DNA of 64,000 nt from contig CAWKIA010000032.1 of the NCBI GenBank assembly GCA_963849635.1, positions 186,001-250,000 of the forward strand, read 5' to 3'. The stretch is from CAVRUD01 sp963849635. GTDB taxonomy: Bacteria > Chloroflexota > Chloroflexia > Thermomicrobiales > UBA6265. The position numbers were made by a program, and so were the translations under genes. The notes under the pieces were generated by a model. That model worked only from the letters and a program-made list of their open reading frames with translations. It ran no database searches and was not told the origin of the DNA. This document shows, piece after piece, positions 16,815 through 26,987 of the stretch (position 1 is its first letter; each line of letters opens with the position of its first letter).

Positions 16815-17550
16815 TTAGCTCTCCGGGGTGGACTCGGCGTCATCGTCGGCGGGCGCATCCTCGTCATCAGAATCGTCGCTGCCGCCATCCGTGCCGGTGT
16901 TGTCGGACGAGTCCTCGTCGTCGGCCGAGGAGCTGTCGTCGTCCGCCGCGGCATCTCTCGTCCGGGGTGGCGTCCTCATCGCCGGTGTCGGCGTCTTCGT
17001 CATCGCCCCCGCCGGACGACGACGCCTCGCTCTCGTTCAGGTCGGCGATGGAGACGAGCACGCTGGTGTCATTGGCGGTGCTCTGATAGAGGATGTCGCT
17101 CAGCTCGGCGTCCTCGAACACCACAAAGTAGAGCGCGCCACTGATGGTGTCGCCGGAGCCCATGTTCGAGCCTTCGAGGGGCGGGTTGTCTTCCTCGAAA
17201 CCTTCCTCCGGCGAAATGAAGGTGCTGCCGTAGGTGCGGCCGAGCGTGTCACGGACGTAGACGTCGTACTCCGAGAACTCGAACGGACGCTCGCCGGTGT
17301 TCTCGATCTCGATCTGGGCCATGACGAACCGGGTGCCTTCTTCCGGCTCCGAGAACTCGCTGTACTCCTCGAACGGGTCCTGGATGTCGGTCACGGTGAT
17401 GGTGGCGAGTTCATCGCCGTCGAAGTTGATGATCGATGCAGGATCCCCTTGCTCGGGACCATTCACCGATGCCAGCGCCCGGCTGCCGCCCAACCCGGCG
17501 GCGCCGATCAGCGCCAGAAGCGCCAGAATCGCGATCACTTTCAGCCGCAT
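16815..17550 (-). pseudogene. exported DUF4352-type paralogue, frameshifted in its acidic tail
   Basis: A signal peptide (MRLKVIAILALLALIGAAGL) is followed by a DUF4352-like domain (VMAQIEIENTGERPFEFSEY, SNMGSGDTISGALYFVVFED), the same layout as the gene downstream. Near 16960 the frame switches. The other frame continues the acidic tail (DAAADDDSSSADDEDSSDN) to a stop at 16815. One indel restores about 245 residues. The ATG at 17550 is fixed by AGGAGG. Confidence 0.75.
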
Positions 17551-18113
17551 GCGTTTCCCTCCTACAGGGTGTTTGCCGACCATCCCCCCGGTCCGGCCGG
17601 CGCAGTACTCCGGTCGTTCAGTCAACCCACGGGATGAGCCAGAACGACCAATAGATGAACCCTCCAGCCATGGGGGCCGGGGCAGCCCTGCATGGTCGGT
17701 GCCACGAAAACCGGATCAGGACGCCTTTTCTCCCAGATCTAGCTTCAACGCTCCGGAATACCGGACGACGGTTTCCCCGCCATGCCGGGCAATCTGGGCG
17801 GGATGTCGCGCCTACGCGGGCAGCTTGTAACCAGATGCACCACCGGGACGCGCCGGCCAGCGATCCGGGCGCGTCTCGGGTATCCTGGGTGCCAACGGAT
17901 GCAACGGGATCGACGCCCAGCGCGGCTCCATCAGTGGGGCGGCCGGGAAGTACCCGATCCACCTGTCAGGCAGGGACGGCTGACAGATGCTGCGTCGATC
18001 CGCTCGCCGTTGTCCAACTGGCCAACTGGTCAGCTTGCCACTTAGCGCCGAGGCATCCTCCCGTGCACCGCCGTCCCCTCCGCCTCCCGGGCTTGTCTGG
18101 CCTGTTCCGCCCG

Positions 18114-19478
18114 ATGCGCGCCTCGGCCAGCGCGGACATGCGCCCTGGGCAGTCCCACTCCCTGATCCACGACCGCAACTTCCTCATCTTCTGGGCGGGG
18201 CAGACCTTCTCCGTCCTCGGCGATGCCATTGCCTTGATCGCCCTGCCCCTGCTCGTGCTGGAGGCGACGGATTCGGTCGCCCGGATGGGCCAGATCACGG
18301 CGGTCCATGGCCTCGGCGCACTGGCCGCCGGGCTGGCTGCCGGCCCACTTGTCGATCGGTTCGACCGTCGCCGCCTGATGATCTACTGCCATCTCGGCCG
18401 CCTGGCCTGCTTCATCCTGATCCCGGTCTTCTGGTGGACCCTGCCGGAGCCGCTGTGGGCGCTCTATGCCCTGGCCTTCGTCGGGGCGGGGTTCGGGATG
18501 GTCTTCGGGGTGGCCTACGTCACGGCCGTGGCCAACCTGGTCGACCGCGACCAGATTCTGGACGCGAACGGCAAGTTGCAGACGACCTTCGCCCTCTCAT
18601 TCGTGCTCGGCCCGATGCTGGCCGGGATCCTTTTCGGCACATTCGGGGCGGGGGCGCTGCTCATTACGGCCTCGACGTATATCGTCTCCATCGTCTCGCT
18701 CGGCTTCGTCCGCCTCCGGCGAGCGGCGGCGGCCCGCGCGGACGACGTAGCCCAGCGAGCAGGCCGCTTCCCCAGTCGCCGCGGCATGGCCCAAAGCTGG
18801 CTGGCTGGATTTCGGTTTCTGTACGTGGAGCCGGTCTTCCGCTCGCTGACGCTGCTGATGGGGGCGTATGCGTTCCTGTCCACAGGCACGCTGGACCTGA
18901 TCATCTACCACGTGAAGGAGGATCTGGGGCAGCGCGACCAGACGGTCGGGATCGTCTTCGGGCTGGCCAGCATCGGCGCAATCGTGGCCGGAATTCTGGC
19001 GACGCGCATCCGCCATCGTTGGGGCTTTGGGCCGGTCTTCGCCGTTGCCTTCGTCATCCAGGGCATCACGACGCTCCTGATCGGCCTGAGCGGCGCGGTG
19101 CTGGTGATCGTTCTGATCGCGATGGTCTACTCCTTCGCCGATACCACCCGGGGTACCACGACGATGACCCTGCGCCAGGAACTGACGCCGGATCACCTGC
19201 TCGGCCGGGTCACGGCGGCCTTCTGGATCGCCTTCAGCGTCCCCGGCCCGATCGGCGCGGCGGTCCTGACCGCGATTGCGGAACGAGCCGGGGCGGGCGC
19301 CAGCCTGGTCGGCATCGGCGTAATCGGGATGGCGATCGGCGCGACCTCGATCTTCACGCCGGCGGGCCACCGGCGGCCTCAGCTGAGGGATATGGATGCG
19401 GCGACAGGCACGTTTTCGCAGGAGGTGATTGTGCCGTCGTTGGTGGATCATCCGGGGGTGACAGAGGGAGTGGGATGA
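18114..19478 (+). CDS. MFS transporter (EntS/MefA-like, 12 TM)
   Basis: The 454-residue product has the MFS fold with IHDRNFLIFWAGQTFSVLGDA, the motif-A region AAGPLVDRFDRRRLMIYC between TM2 and TM3, and about 12 hydrophobic segments. DHLLGRVTAAFWIAFSVPGPIGAA is typical of the enterobactin exporter/macrolide-efflux group. It is intact, unlike the DHA2 exporter at 24.6 kb. ATG 18114 is chosen, 18138 being an alternative. The frame is open back to 17655, but those residues show no conserved pattern; 17640-18113 otherwise holds nothing I can identify. Confidence 0.88.
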   Translation: MRASASADMRPGQSHSLIHDRNFLIFWAGQTFSVLGDAIALIALPLLVLEATDSVARMGQITAVHGLGALAAGLAAGPLVDRFDRRRLMIYCHLGRLACFILIPVFWWTLPEPLWALYALAFVGAGFGMVFGVAYVTAVANLVDRDQILDANGKLQTTFALSFVLGPMLAGILFGTFGAGALLITASTYIVSIVSLGFVRLRRAAAARADDVAQRAGRFPSRRGMAQSWLAGFRFLYVEPVFRSLTLLMGAYAFLSTGTLDLIIYHVKEDLGQRDQTVGIVFGLASIGAIVAGILATRIRHRWGFGPVFAVAFVIQGITTLLIGLSGAVLVIVLIAMVYSFADTTRGTTTMTLRQELTPDHLLGRVTAAFWIAFSVPGPIGAAVLTAIAERAGAGASLVGIGVIGMAIGATSIFTPAGHRRPQLRDMDAATGTFSQEVIVPSLVDHPGVTEGVG

Positions 19479-19582
19479 TATGGAGACAGTCCAGCCCTTG
19501 ATGCCACGAACTACACTTCTCCGAGAAGCGCAGATGCGTGTCGCAGGATGCTGCGATTCCACGCCGAACGAGGATCACGCCA

Positions 19583-19843
19583 ATGGCGGTGCAGTTCGTC
19601 CTGACTGGGTACGTTGACGAGGCGCTCGATCAGGCGGTCTACGATAAGCTCGATGACGGAACCTTTGCTGGCCGCATTCCGGCATGTCCGGGCGCGGTTG
19701 CGTTTGGCGACTCACTGCGTCGGTGCGAGGCCGAACTCCGCTCAACCCTCGAGGATTGGCTGTTGGTTGGCCTGCGTTCCGGCCACACGTTGCCGGTGCT
19801 TGGTGGGATCGACCTGAATGGTTCAGCGGACGCCATGCCATGA
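19583..19843 (+). CDS. HicB-family antitoxin
   Basis: The 86-residue product has the partial RNase H-like HicB fold: VLTGYVDEALDQAVYDKLDD, GTFAGRIPACPGAVAFGDSL (the conserved G-x-x-P-G-x-x-x-x-G-x-S/T turn) and a helix ending DWLLVGL. It lacks a long C-terminal DNA-binding domain. Its stop overlaps the start of hicA (ATGA). The order antitoxin before toxin is the less common one for hic loci. AGGA lies eight bases before the ATG. Confidence 0.82.
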   Translation: MAVQFVLTGYVDEALDQAVYDKLDDGTFAGRIPACPGAVAFGDSLRRCEAELRSTLEDWLLVGLRSGHTLPVLGGIDLNGSADAMP

Positions 19844-20073
19844 GCCGGTGGATCCCGTGCAAACGACGGGACTTCATTCGCCGCCTCCGGAGTCTGGGTT
19901 TCATGGGGCCAGTTGCTGGTACTCGCCATCAGTTCATGACGTTCGAACAGCATCGCCTCGCGATCCCATCGAACGATGAGTATTCAGTCCCGCAACTCCG
20001 ATTCATGCTCGACGAAGTCGCCGTGATCCTCGGTCGCACGGTTGATGCGGACGAGTGGGAAGCGCTCCGTTGA
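19840..20073 (+). CDS. HicA-family mRNA interferase toxin
   Basis: The 77-residue product has a dsRBD-like HicA fold: KRRDFIRRLRSLGFMGPVAG, then GTRHQFMTF holding the catalytic His in place of the usual G-S-H-x, and IPSNDEYSVPQLRFMLDEV. It would cleave mRNA when the HicB partner is lost. It is coupled to hicB by ATGA, and its stop overlaps the next ATG (TGATG). Confidence 0.82.
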   Translation: MSRWIPCKRRDFIRRLRSLGFMGPVAGTRHQFMTFEQHRLAIPSNDEYSVPQLRFMLDEVAVILGRTVDADEWEALR

Positions 20074-20766
20074 TGGACAAGGTCCTTCCTCCGCCTCTCA
20101 CCATCGCCTTCGACGTCTACGGCACCCTCGTCGACCCTCTCGCCATGCACAACCACCTCGCCGCCATCGTCGGCGTCGATCGGGCCGGGGAGGCAGCCGC
20201 CCTCTGGCGACGCACCCAGGTCGAATACTCCTTCCGGCGCGGCCTGATGGGGCCGGAGCGCTACGTCGACTTCGACCAGTGCACCGCCCAGGCACTGCGA
20301 TTTACGCTGGTTTCGTATGGCATAGACCCCGGTGAGGAGACGGCACGGGCCCTCCTGGACGCGTACCGCACGTTGCCGGCGTTCCCCGATACCGTGCCGG
20401 GGCTGAGGCGAGTCCGCGAGGCAGGTCATCGCCTACTCGCCTTCTCGAACGGGCCGGAGGCGAGTGTTCGCGCGGTCCTCGACCACGCAACGTGCTGCCC
20501 CTGCTCGATGGCGTCGTCAGCGTCGACGACCTCCACACCTTCAAGCCCAATCCTGACGTGTATTCATATCTGGTCGAGCGCGGGGGCCGAAAGACCGGAG
20601 CAGACGTGGCTGGTCACTGCCAATGCCTGGGACGCAATCGGCGCCAAGGCCGCCGGGCATGCGGGTTGTCTGGCTCCGGCGCAACCCGGTGGCCATCTTC
20701 GATCCCTGGGAAGACGCCTACATGCCGGACTCCATCGTTGGCAACCTGTTGGAGTTAGCGTTCTAG
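20073..20766 (+). pseudogene. HAD-superfamily hydrolase (2-haloacid dehalogenase-like), three frameshifts
   Basis: The product begins with motif I TIAFDVYGTLVDPLAMHNH (nucleophile Asp) and motif II LLAFSNGPEASVRAVLDHA. The frame shifts near 20490 (LPLLDGVVSVDDLHTFKPNP, motif III Lys), again near 20585 (EQTWLVTANAWDAIGAKAAG, motif IV) and near 20655 (MRVVWLRRNPVAIFDPWEDA), ending at a stop at 20764. With all pieces joined, a complete dehalogenase-type HAD of about 230 residues appears. Three indels in 700 bp are many for recent decay. It is coupled to hicA by TGATG. Confidence 0.78.
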
Positions 20767-20864
20767 CTGGCTGCGCCTAAGATGAATCTGTCTCGGAGTC
20801 GCCTGCTACGCTATCCTCAACGACATCGCGTGAGATCGGCACCGTCGCCTAAAGGGCTCCAGCC

Positions 20865-21434
20865 ATGGCCTTGACCGCACCACCCATCGAACGAACCGGC
20901 TTGTGGACCGCTGACGAACTCCTCGCCTTACCGGAGGATGATCTTCGTCACGAGATCATCGCGGGGGAACTGATCGAGATGTCTCCTGCCGCCGCCAAGC
21001 ACGGAAAATACGCCATGCGGCTCGGTGGACGGATGGATGCGCACGCGTCCGAGCACGGCCTGGGCACGGTCTTCGCCGCGGAGACCGGGTTTCTCATCGC
21101 CCGCGACCCGGATACGATCCTCGCGCCGGACATCGCATTCGTGCGGGCCGACCGTCTCCCGCCAGAAGACACGTGGGAGGGATTCCTTGAACTCGCCCCG
21201 GACCTCGTCGTCGAAGTCATCTCCCCGTCGGACACCGCAAGCCGCGTCCTCTCCAAGGTGTTGATGTACCTGGATGCGGGCGTCCGGTTGGTGATCACGC
21301 TCGATCCAAATCGGAAAGTCGTCGTCGTGTACGGGCCAGATCGCGTCGGTCGCATCCTCACCGTCTCCGACACCCTCGACGGCGGCGACGTGCTCCCCGG
21401 CTTTCGCCTGCCACTGGCGGACCTGTTCGCGTAA
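20865..21434 (+). CDS. Uma2-family restriction-endonuclease-like protein
   Basis: The 189-residue product is a complete DUF820/Uma2 domain: WTADELLALPEDDLRHEIIAG, ILAPDIAFVRADRLP, APDLVVEVISPSD, KVLMYLDAGVRLVITLDP and VLPGFRLPLADLFA. It ends right after the family's usual last strand, unlike the copy at 3.1 kb, which reads through. Function in vivo is unknown; these genes are often numerous in Chloroflexota and cyanobacteria. Confidence 0.88.
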   Translation: MALTAPPIERTGLWTADELLALPEDDLRHEIIAGELIEMSPAAAKHGKYAMRLGGRMDAHASEHGLGTVFAAETGFLIARDPDTILAPDIAFVRADRLPPEDTWEGFLELAPDLVVEVISPSDTASRVLSKVLMYLDAGVRLVITLDPNRKVVVVYGPDRVGRILTVSDTLDGGDVLPGFRLPLADLFA

Positions 21435-21457
21435 CTCCGGGGATCTAAACTGCTGCG

Positions 21458-21877
21458 CTACTGAAACGGGTTCTCTACTCGCAACACCCCATCGAAGACC
21501 TGTCCATGTTGCAGGTCCTCGGTGAGCAAGGTTGCAGGCGCCCGCCGTGAGTGCAGCCTCGACGATGAGCGCGTCCCAGAAGGAGATGCTCGCGGCCCGA
21601 ACGCGAATGATCGCCGCCAGGATCATGGGAACGTCGACTTGCACGATGCGCAAAAGAGTGAAGTCGCTCATCGCTTGGTCCACGATTTCTGGCTCAAGAT
21701 GAGGAACGAACTCTTCGCGAAACGGTCCAATAGAATTCTTGTAGCACTTGGGTACTAATGACGAGTGTCGCCCGTCTTTGCGCCAGCCCTGACGATTCCT
21801 TCGGAGATGGCTCGCTTTGCCGGTTCGCGATGATCAAAGCCGTAGACCAGGACGTTCGTGTCGAGGAACGTCGTCAT
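21458..21877 (-). pseudogene. VapC-like PIN-domain toxin, frameshifted
   Basis: MTTFLDTNVLVYGFDHREPA carries the first PIN acidic residue and continues KRAISEGIVRAGAKTGD. Later pieces in other frames are LVISTQVLQEFYWTV, IIRVRAASISFWDALIVEAA (third acidic residue) and TLLTEDLQHGQVFDGVLRVE before the stop at 21458. At least two shifts separate them, one near 21760 and one near 21530. The pieces are in correct order for one PIN protein of about 140 residues. Its ATG overlaps the upstream antitoxin stop. Confidence 0.75.
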
Positions 21878-22196
21878 TTGCGGCGCATGATCGCGTCTTC
21901 GTAGATCTCCTCACGGGTCCAGTGTCCGCCCTTCGGGTCCACTGCCCGCGCGCGAGTTCCGAGCCATCTCAAAGAGTCGATCGAATGCCGCGATCCGTTC
22001 ACGGCGCGCTTCGTCATCGTCGCCGCTGTTGGCACCGTAATGAAGGACCCCATTCTGCTCGACACTGACGCTGCTCGCGGCGTACGCTGACCAGATAGGT
22101 CCCCACGACTTGATCCACCGATGTCCCCTGCTCGGCGGCCTTCTTCTCGGCCCGCTCAAGGGTCTCGGGATTGACGTTGATCGTTAAGGTTGCCAT
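21874..22196 (-). pseudogene. VapB/RHH-like antitoxin, frameshifted
   Basis: MATLTINVNPETLERAEKKA, AEQGTSVDQVVGTYLVSV is a typical ribbon-helix-helix antitoxin start. The rest lies in two other frames (SVEQNGVLHYGANSGDDDEA, then RAVDPKGGHWTREEIYEDAI) and ends with a stop at 21874 that overlaps the toxin ATG (ATGA). Restoring two indels gives about 107 residues. Both partners of this pair are broken, whereas hicBA 1.5 kb away is intact. Confidence 0.72.
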
Positions 22197-22267
22197 GGCG
22201 TGTCTCCGAAAACGCAAATCCAACTATTTTCAGCGTAGCACGAGCCCTGAGATCGAGTTCCCAATCC

Positions 22268-24244
22268 TCACCCGTCCCAGGCGGTGCCACCGATGCTGGC
22301 CGGACGAGGATCCGGCGCTGGGGTCAGGGGCGACCATTGGGGTGGGGAGCCCTGCCTCCGGTTGGTGTCATAGACGAGGAGGAAGGGCTCGGCGGTGCCG
22401 GCACGCTCACCGGTCAGGGACACGATCTGCGAAGGGCGCCCTCCGCCGGCCAGGAGGAGCGCGTTGCCGTCTGGAGCCCAGGTAAGGAACTCCGCCGGGG
22501 CATCGGTCAGGAGCACTGACCAGTCGGAGTTTGCCACCATGTCGCTCGTCAGGTCCCCAGTGCGGGACACGATGCCAGGGATACCCGGCAGGCTGCGGAC
22601 CCGGAGTGTGAGGTCGTTCTCGATGTAGGCGACCCGGCTCCCGTCCGGTGACCAGACCGGCATCGTCACCTTCTCCAGGCCGGGATTGAGGCTGGATAGC
22701 TTGCCCGTGCGGGCATCGACCAGGGTGAGCGGGGATGGGCCGGCATCGTAGGCGTCCCCGGGACCGCGCGACCAGACGATCAGCGTCTCCGCGCCACGAG
22801 CTGGCGACCATGCCACTCGCCACGGATTGGGCACCTGAGAGGGCGCCGGGGCGGCCAACGCTCCCGTGCCGAGATCGACAACGTAGACCTCGCCCGCGGG
22901 CAACCCACTCAACCGCTGTTCCAGATCTTCCGACGGCCGGCTGACGAAGGCAATCCGGTCGCTTCCTGGGGACCAGGTCGGCGAAGTAGACGCCATCACC
23001 CTGCCCTGGAGCGGCGCCTGGACCTGGCCCGTGGCGACATCGACGACGTGCAGTGTCGGCCCGCCGACAACAGGCTCGGCGGGCTGGGAGGGAGGAGGAA
23101 CCCATTCCCATGGGTGCGCCGAGTCGGAGCCAATCGTGGTCTGATCGGTCTGAGTGGTCTGACCAGCATCTGATGCTGGCGTCGCGTCCTCCGATCCAGC
23201 CTGCAAGTCGAAATAGAGGGAGGATCCGAAGTAGGCGGCGAAGTTCGGATCGATCGTGGTGACCACCACCCCTTCCGGATCCTGCTGACCGACCGTACTC
23301 AGGTAGGCAATCTTCTTTCCGTCCGGACTCCAGACCGGCGGCTCGTAGGGCCGTAAGGAGTCACCCAGCCGGCGCATCCCAGTCCCGTCGGTGTTGACGA
23401 CGAACATGGTCAGCGTCCCCCCATCCCCCTCCGGAGAGATGAATGCGATCTGCGTGCGGTCCGGGCTCCACACCGGCCAGGCGACCGGCACATCGTCGAG
23501 CACGATCTTCTGATTGCGCCCGTCCGGCCCGACCGTCAGTAGGCGGCCGTTCCAGCCGAATAGGATGGGGGCATGATCGCGCCGGATCATCGCGAGTTCG
23601 GCTGCCAGGGTAGCATCGCCGGGGTCATTGGCCACCATCTCCGCCAGGCCGCGCTCCGCCGCCAGCCAATCACCCGCGTCGCTGGCCGCATCGACCGCCG
23701 CTCGCAAGCCGGTAGCCTCCGTTACCCGGGCCTGATCGAGGAGAACGGCGGCATCCCGGAAAGACGGAAAGGCGACGACGACCGGGATGAGCGCCGCGAT
23801 CGCGGCCCGGGTATCTCCCCGCGCGATGGCGTCCAACCCGGCCAGGTAGAGTGGCTGAACCGGGGCCAGGGTCGCCTCCGTGCCGGAGCGGAGGGTTTCG
23901 GCATCGGCGTGGCCGCCGGCGTCCGCCAGGGCCATCAGGGCCGACTCCGGGTCTCCGGCGCGCAAGAGGGCCACCCCGCGGTCATAGGCCGCGATCCGCT
24001 CCCCGCGCTCCGCCCAGAGATACTCGCCGGAGATGGCGGTCCCGGCCAGAGGGAGCAGGATTACGAGAACGAAATTGAGCGTGCCCGCCCGGCCGAGCAA
24101 TCGCCACCACCCACGCCTGCGTGAGCCATCTCGCGGCTCTGCCGCCGAATTCCCGCGGATTCTGCCGCCCTCAAGCGCCGCACCGCACCCTCCGCAGGTG
24201 GTCGCGGATCGAGGGTTCGCGGTGGAGCAGGCGGTGCAGAACAT
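22268..24244 (-). CDS. zinc-ribbon, membrane-anchored protein with TPR-like stalk and TolB-like beta-propeller
   Basis: The 658-residue product starts with a zinc ribbon (FCTACSTANPRSATTCGGCG, two C-x-x-C knuckles), then one membrane helix near residues 52-74 (LNFVLVILLPLAGTAISGEY). Helical TPR-like repeats follow (AYDRGVALLRAGDPESALMA, YLAGLDAIARGDTRAAIAAL). About 420 residues of PD40/TolB propeller blades complete it, each with a form of VWSPDGKKIAYLS. The topology suggests an internal zinc ribbon and an external sensor or scaffold. AGGAAGG precedes the ATG at 24244. Confidence 0.82.
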   Translation of the reverse strand: MFCTACSTANPRSATTCGGCGAALEGGRIRGNSAAEPRDGSRRRGWWRLLGRAGTLNFVLVILLPLAGTAISGEYLWAERGERIAAYDRGVALLRAGDPESALMALADAGGHADAETLRSGTEATLAPVQPLYLAGLDAIARGDTRAAIAALIPVVVAFPSFRDAAVLLDQARVTEATGLRAAVDAASDAGDWLAAERGLAEMVANDPGDATLAAELAMIRRDHAPILFGWNGRLLTVGPDGRNQKIVLDDVPVAWPVWSPDRTQIAFISPEGDGGTLTMFVVNTDGTGMRRLGDSLRPYEPPVWSPDGKKIAYLSTVGQQDPEGVVVTTIDPNFAAYFGSSLYFDLQAGSEDATPASDAGQTTQTDQTTIGSDSAHPWEWVPPPSQPAEPVVGGPTLHVVDVATGQVQAPLQGRVMASTSPTWSPGSDRIAFVSRPSEDLEQRLSGLPAGEVYVVDLGTGALAAPAPSQVPNPWRVAWSPARGAETLIVWSRGPGDAYDAGPSPLTLVDARTGKLSSLNPGLEKVTMPVWSPDGSRVAYIENDLTLRVRSLPGIPGIVSRTGDLTSDMVANSDWSVLLTDAPAEFLTWAPDGNALLLAGGGRPSQIVSLTGERAGTAEPFLLVYDTNRRQGSPPQWSPLTPAPDPRPASIGGTAWDG

Positions 24245-24588
24245 CGCGCACCTTCCTGGGGGATCCGGCGTCCGGCGTTCGGGATCGGGTCGAGCGTGGC
24301 GGTGAGATGGAGGAGGGGAGCGGGTAGATAGCGGCACGACGGCGGATGAGATGAAGTCGTTGGAGGGTCATGATGATTGACGGAGGGGCCGAGCGCAACT
24401 CCGTAGGAACAGTGCCGGGCGGCCGCGCAACGCGGCCGCCCGGATACCCGCATGTGGAACATGACCTCTGGTGGCAACGACCCGTGGAAGAAAGGCTCGT
24501 CGCGGCGCAACGTGCGCCGCCGAATCAGGCTCCGGGAGTCGTCGACACGGGTGTCGCCAACGCATCGCCCGGGCGGAAAGGATCTGGA

Positions 24589-26206
24589 TCACAACTCGAA
24601 CGATGCGCTCGACTCAGCAGGTGCGCGGCCAGTGCGCAGTGGGACCTCTTTAAGGAAGAGGGCCACGATCAAGGCCAGGACGACGAAGGGGATGGCAAAG
24701 AGGAAGACATCGACGATCGCGTCGGTGTAGGCCGTCAAGACCAGGGTGCGCTGCGGGTCGACCAGATCCTGGATCGCCTGAACATCGTTCGTGTTGATTG
24801 CCGACGGGGAGCCCGCTCCTGGCGCATCGGCGAAGCGCTCGGCCAGATGATGGCTCAACCGGCTACCGAGAACCGCGCCAAAGATCGCCGCCCCGATCGC
24901 GCCGCCCAGCGAGCGGAAGAAGGTCGTCGAGCTGGTCGCCGTACCCATGTCCCGGAAGGGGACCGCGTTCTGGACGGCGACAACGATGGTCTGCATCGTC
25001 AAGCCGAGCCCGGCTCCAAAGACGAAGGCAAAGCAGCCCAATCGCCAGTAGGGCGTATCGACTTCCAGCAGGGAGAGGAGAAGTAAGGCCGACGATCATC
25101 AGGGCGGAACCGGCGATCGGGTAGATCTTGTACTTACCGGTCCGCGTGACCATTTGCCCCGCGCCAATCGAGGCGGTAAAGAGGCCGACGATCATTGGTA
25201 GCAGCCCGAGGCCGGATTCGGTCGGAGAAAACCCCATCACGGCCTGGAGGTAGAGCGGCAGGAAGATGATCGCCCCGAACATCGCGACTCCGGCCAGGAA
25301 GACAAACGTATCGCCGATCCGGAAGACGGGATTGAGGAAGAGACCCATCGGGATGATCGGCTCGCGGGCGCGCAATTCAATCAGGACGAAGAGGGCCGAT
25401 AGGACAATCGAGGCGGCCACCAGGGCGAGCGACCGAGGATCTCCCCAGCTGTATTCCTCGCCGGCCCAGTTGAGGTAGAGCAGCAGCGAAGAGACCGCGG
25501 CCACGATCGTCGCGGCGCCGAGGTAGTCGATCGAATGCTCCCGGCGCACCGTCGGGATCTTCAAAGCCAACGTGGTGATGATCAGCGCGGCGGCGCCGAC
25601 CGGCAGGTTGATGTAGAAGATCCAGCGCCAGCCCGGACCGTCGGTGAACCAGCCGCCGAGCAGGGGACCGGCTACGCTGGAGAGGCCGAAGACGGCCCCG
25701 AAGTAGCCCTGATAGCGACCCCGCTCGCGGGGCGGGATGATGTCGCCGATGACGCTGAAGGCGATCGCCATCAGCCCTCCCCCGCCGATGCCCTGAATCG
25801 CACGGAAGGCGATCAACTGAGGCATGTTCTGCGCCAGGCCACAGAGCACAGAGCCGATCAGGAAGATGATGATCGCGCTCTGGAAGATCGGGCGCCGCCC
25901 GTAGAGGTCGGAGATCTTGCCCCAGAGGGGGGTGGTGGCGGTCGCGGTGAGCAGGTAGGCGGTGACCACCCAGGAGAGGTGGTTGAGGCCCCCCAGATCG
26001 CTGACGATCCGGGGCAGGGCGGTGCCGACGATGCTCTGATCCAGCGCCGCCAGGAACATGCCGGCCATCAGCCCGATCAGGACGACGACGATCTGCTGGT
26101 GACTGAGATAGGTGTGCTCGCCAGCGTCGTGCGGCGCGGCCGCGCGCGCTGGGGGAAGTTCATGCTGGGTATCGAGTTGCCGTTCGGCCAATGTCGTGGA
26201 TTTCAC
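24589..26206 (-). pseudogene. DHA2-family (EmrB/QacA) drug exporter, frameshifted
   Basis: The protein has the 14-TM DHA2 layout: LIGLMAGMFLAALDQSIVGT (motif D1), GKISDLYGRRPIFQSAI (motif A), GIGGGGLMAIAFSVIGDIIP (motif B) and ERGRYQGYFGAVFGLSSVAG (motif C). Near 25085 the frame shifts; the last part (CFAFVFGAGLGLTMQTIVVA to ASFEL, stop at 24589) is in another frame. One indel restores about 539 residues. The start is GTG at 26206 after AGGAGA. It would export a hydrophobic drug by proton antiport. Confidence 0.82.
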
Positions 26207-26270
26207 ACCCTCTCCTTCGGATGCCGAGCGAGGTGCGTCATCGGTGACTCGCCGGAGCTACCCGTATAGA

Positions 26271-26288
26271 GGCGAGGCATGCCTCGCC
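26271..26288. repeat. perfect 18-bp palindrome
   Basis: GGCGAGGCATGCCTCGCC. A related imperfect palindrome, GGGCGATGCATGCATC, lies 55 bp further right, and a longer relative is at 135-154. No T-tract follows. Likely a dispersed short palindromic repeat. Confidence 0.6.
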
Positions 26289-26489
26289 CAGAACCACCCC
26301 CGTCGCATCGGGGTGAGAAATGGCCCGTCGGGGTCAGACACCGGGCGATGCATGCATCTCCCCTACGGATCCCTGGGCCGTGATCGACCGTTGGCAGCCC
26401 ACCGCTTTGTGCCTGCAACGGCCGAATCACCGGCGCCCTCGGGCGCGCCTCTACGGAGCGCCCATCGGACTCAACTGGCCGCAACGACC

Positions 26490-26790
26490 CTACTGGACCG
26501 TCAACTGGCCAAACATGCCCGCGTCCCGGTGGCCGGGAATGGCGCAGTAGTACGAGTACGTCCTCGCCGGCAGGCTGACCGTCATCTCGACGGTCTGGCC
26601 GGTGGTGAGGTCGCCAGAGAAGACCTCCGGATCATCGATCTTAACGTTGTGCGTGGCAACGCCGCCCTCGCTCGCGCCGCCGATGCGGAGGGCGATCAAT
26701 TGGGCGGTGCCTGGCGAGCGCGGCGGAGAGCGTCAGGCTTGAGAGGAGCCCGAGCACCGCCAGGAAACGGAATCGGACGAGACGCGACAT
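26490..26790 (-). pseudogene. exported cupredoxin (plastocyanin-like), frameshifted
   Basis: A signal peptide (MSRLVRFRFLAVLGLLSSLT) starts at 26790. After a frameshift near 26715 the frame encodes IALRIGGASEGGVATHNVKI, then TYSYYCAIPGHRDAGMFGQL, which holds the type-1 copper ligands His, Cys, His and Met in correct order. The domain is short for a cupredoxin and the region between leader and domain is abbreviated, so a deletion besides the indel is possible. It would carry electrons outside the membrane. Confidence 0.72.
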
Positions 26791-26987
26791 CACAATCCTT
26801 TCCGATGGAAACCAAAAATTCGGCAGTCGACGGGGCGTTCCGTCCGGGAAACGAACCCTGGTTGACCGGGTCCTCTCATCGGATGGCCGGCCCAACTGGC
26901 AGCGGTACAGTGTATAACTTTTCGTAAGCGCAGGAAACATCTGGCGTACGAAATGAAGAGGACCGGGCATGCTCGATGCGGCCCTCA

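Noticed and set aside
17987..19501. 504-codon plus-strand frame overlapping the MFS gene
   Set aside because: Pro/Arg-rich frame shadow; the MFS frame has membrane helices and motif A.
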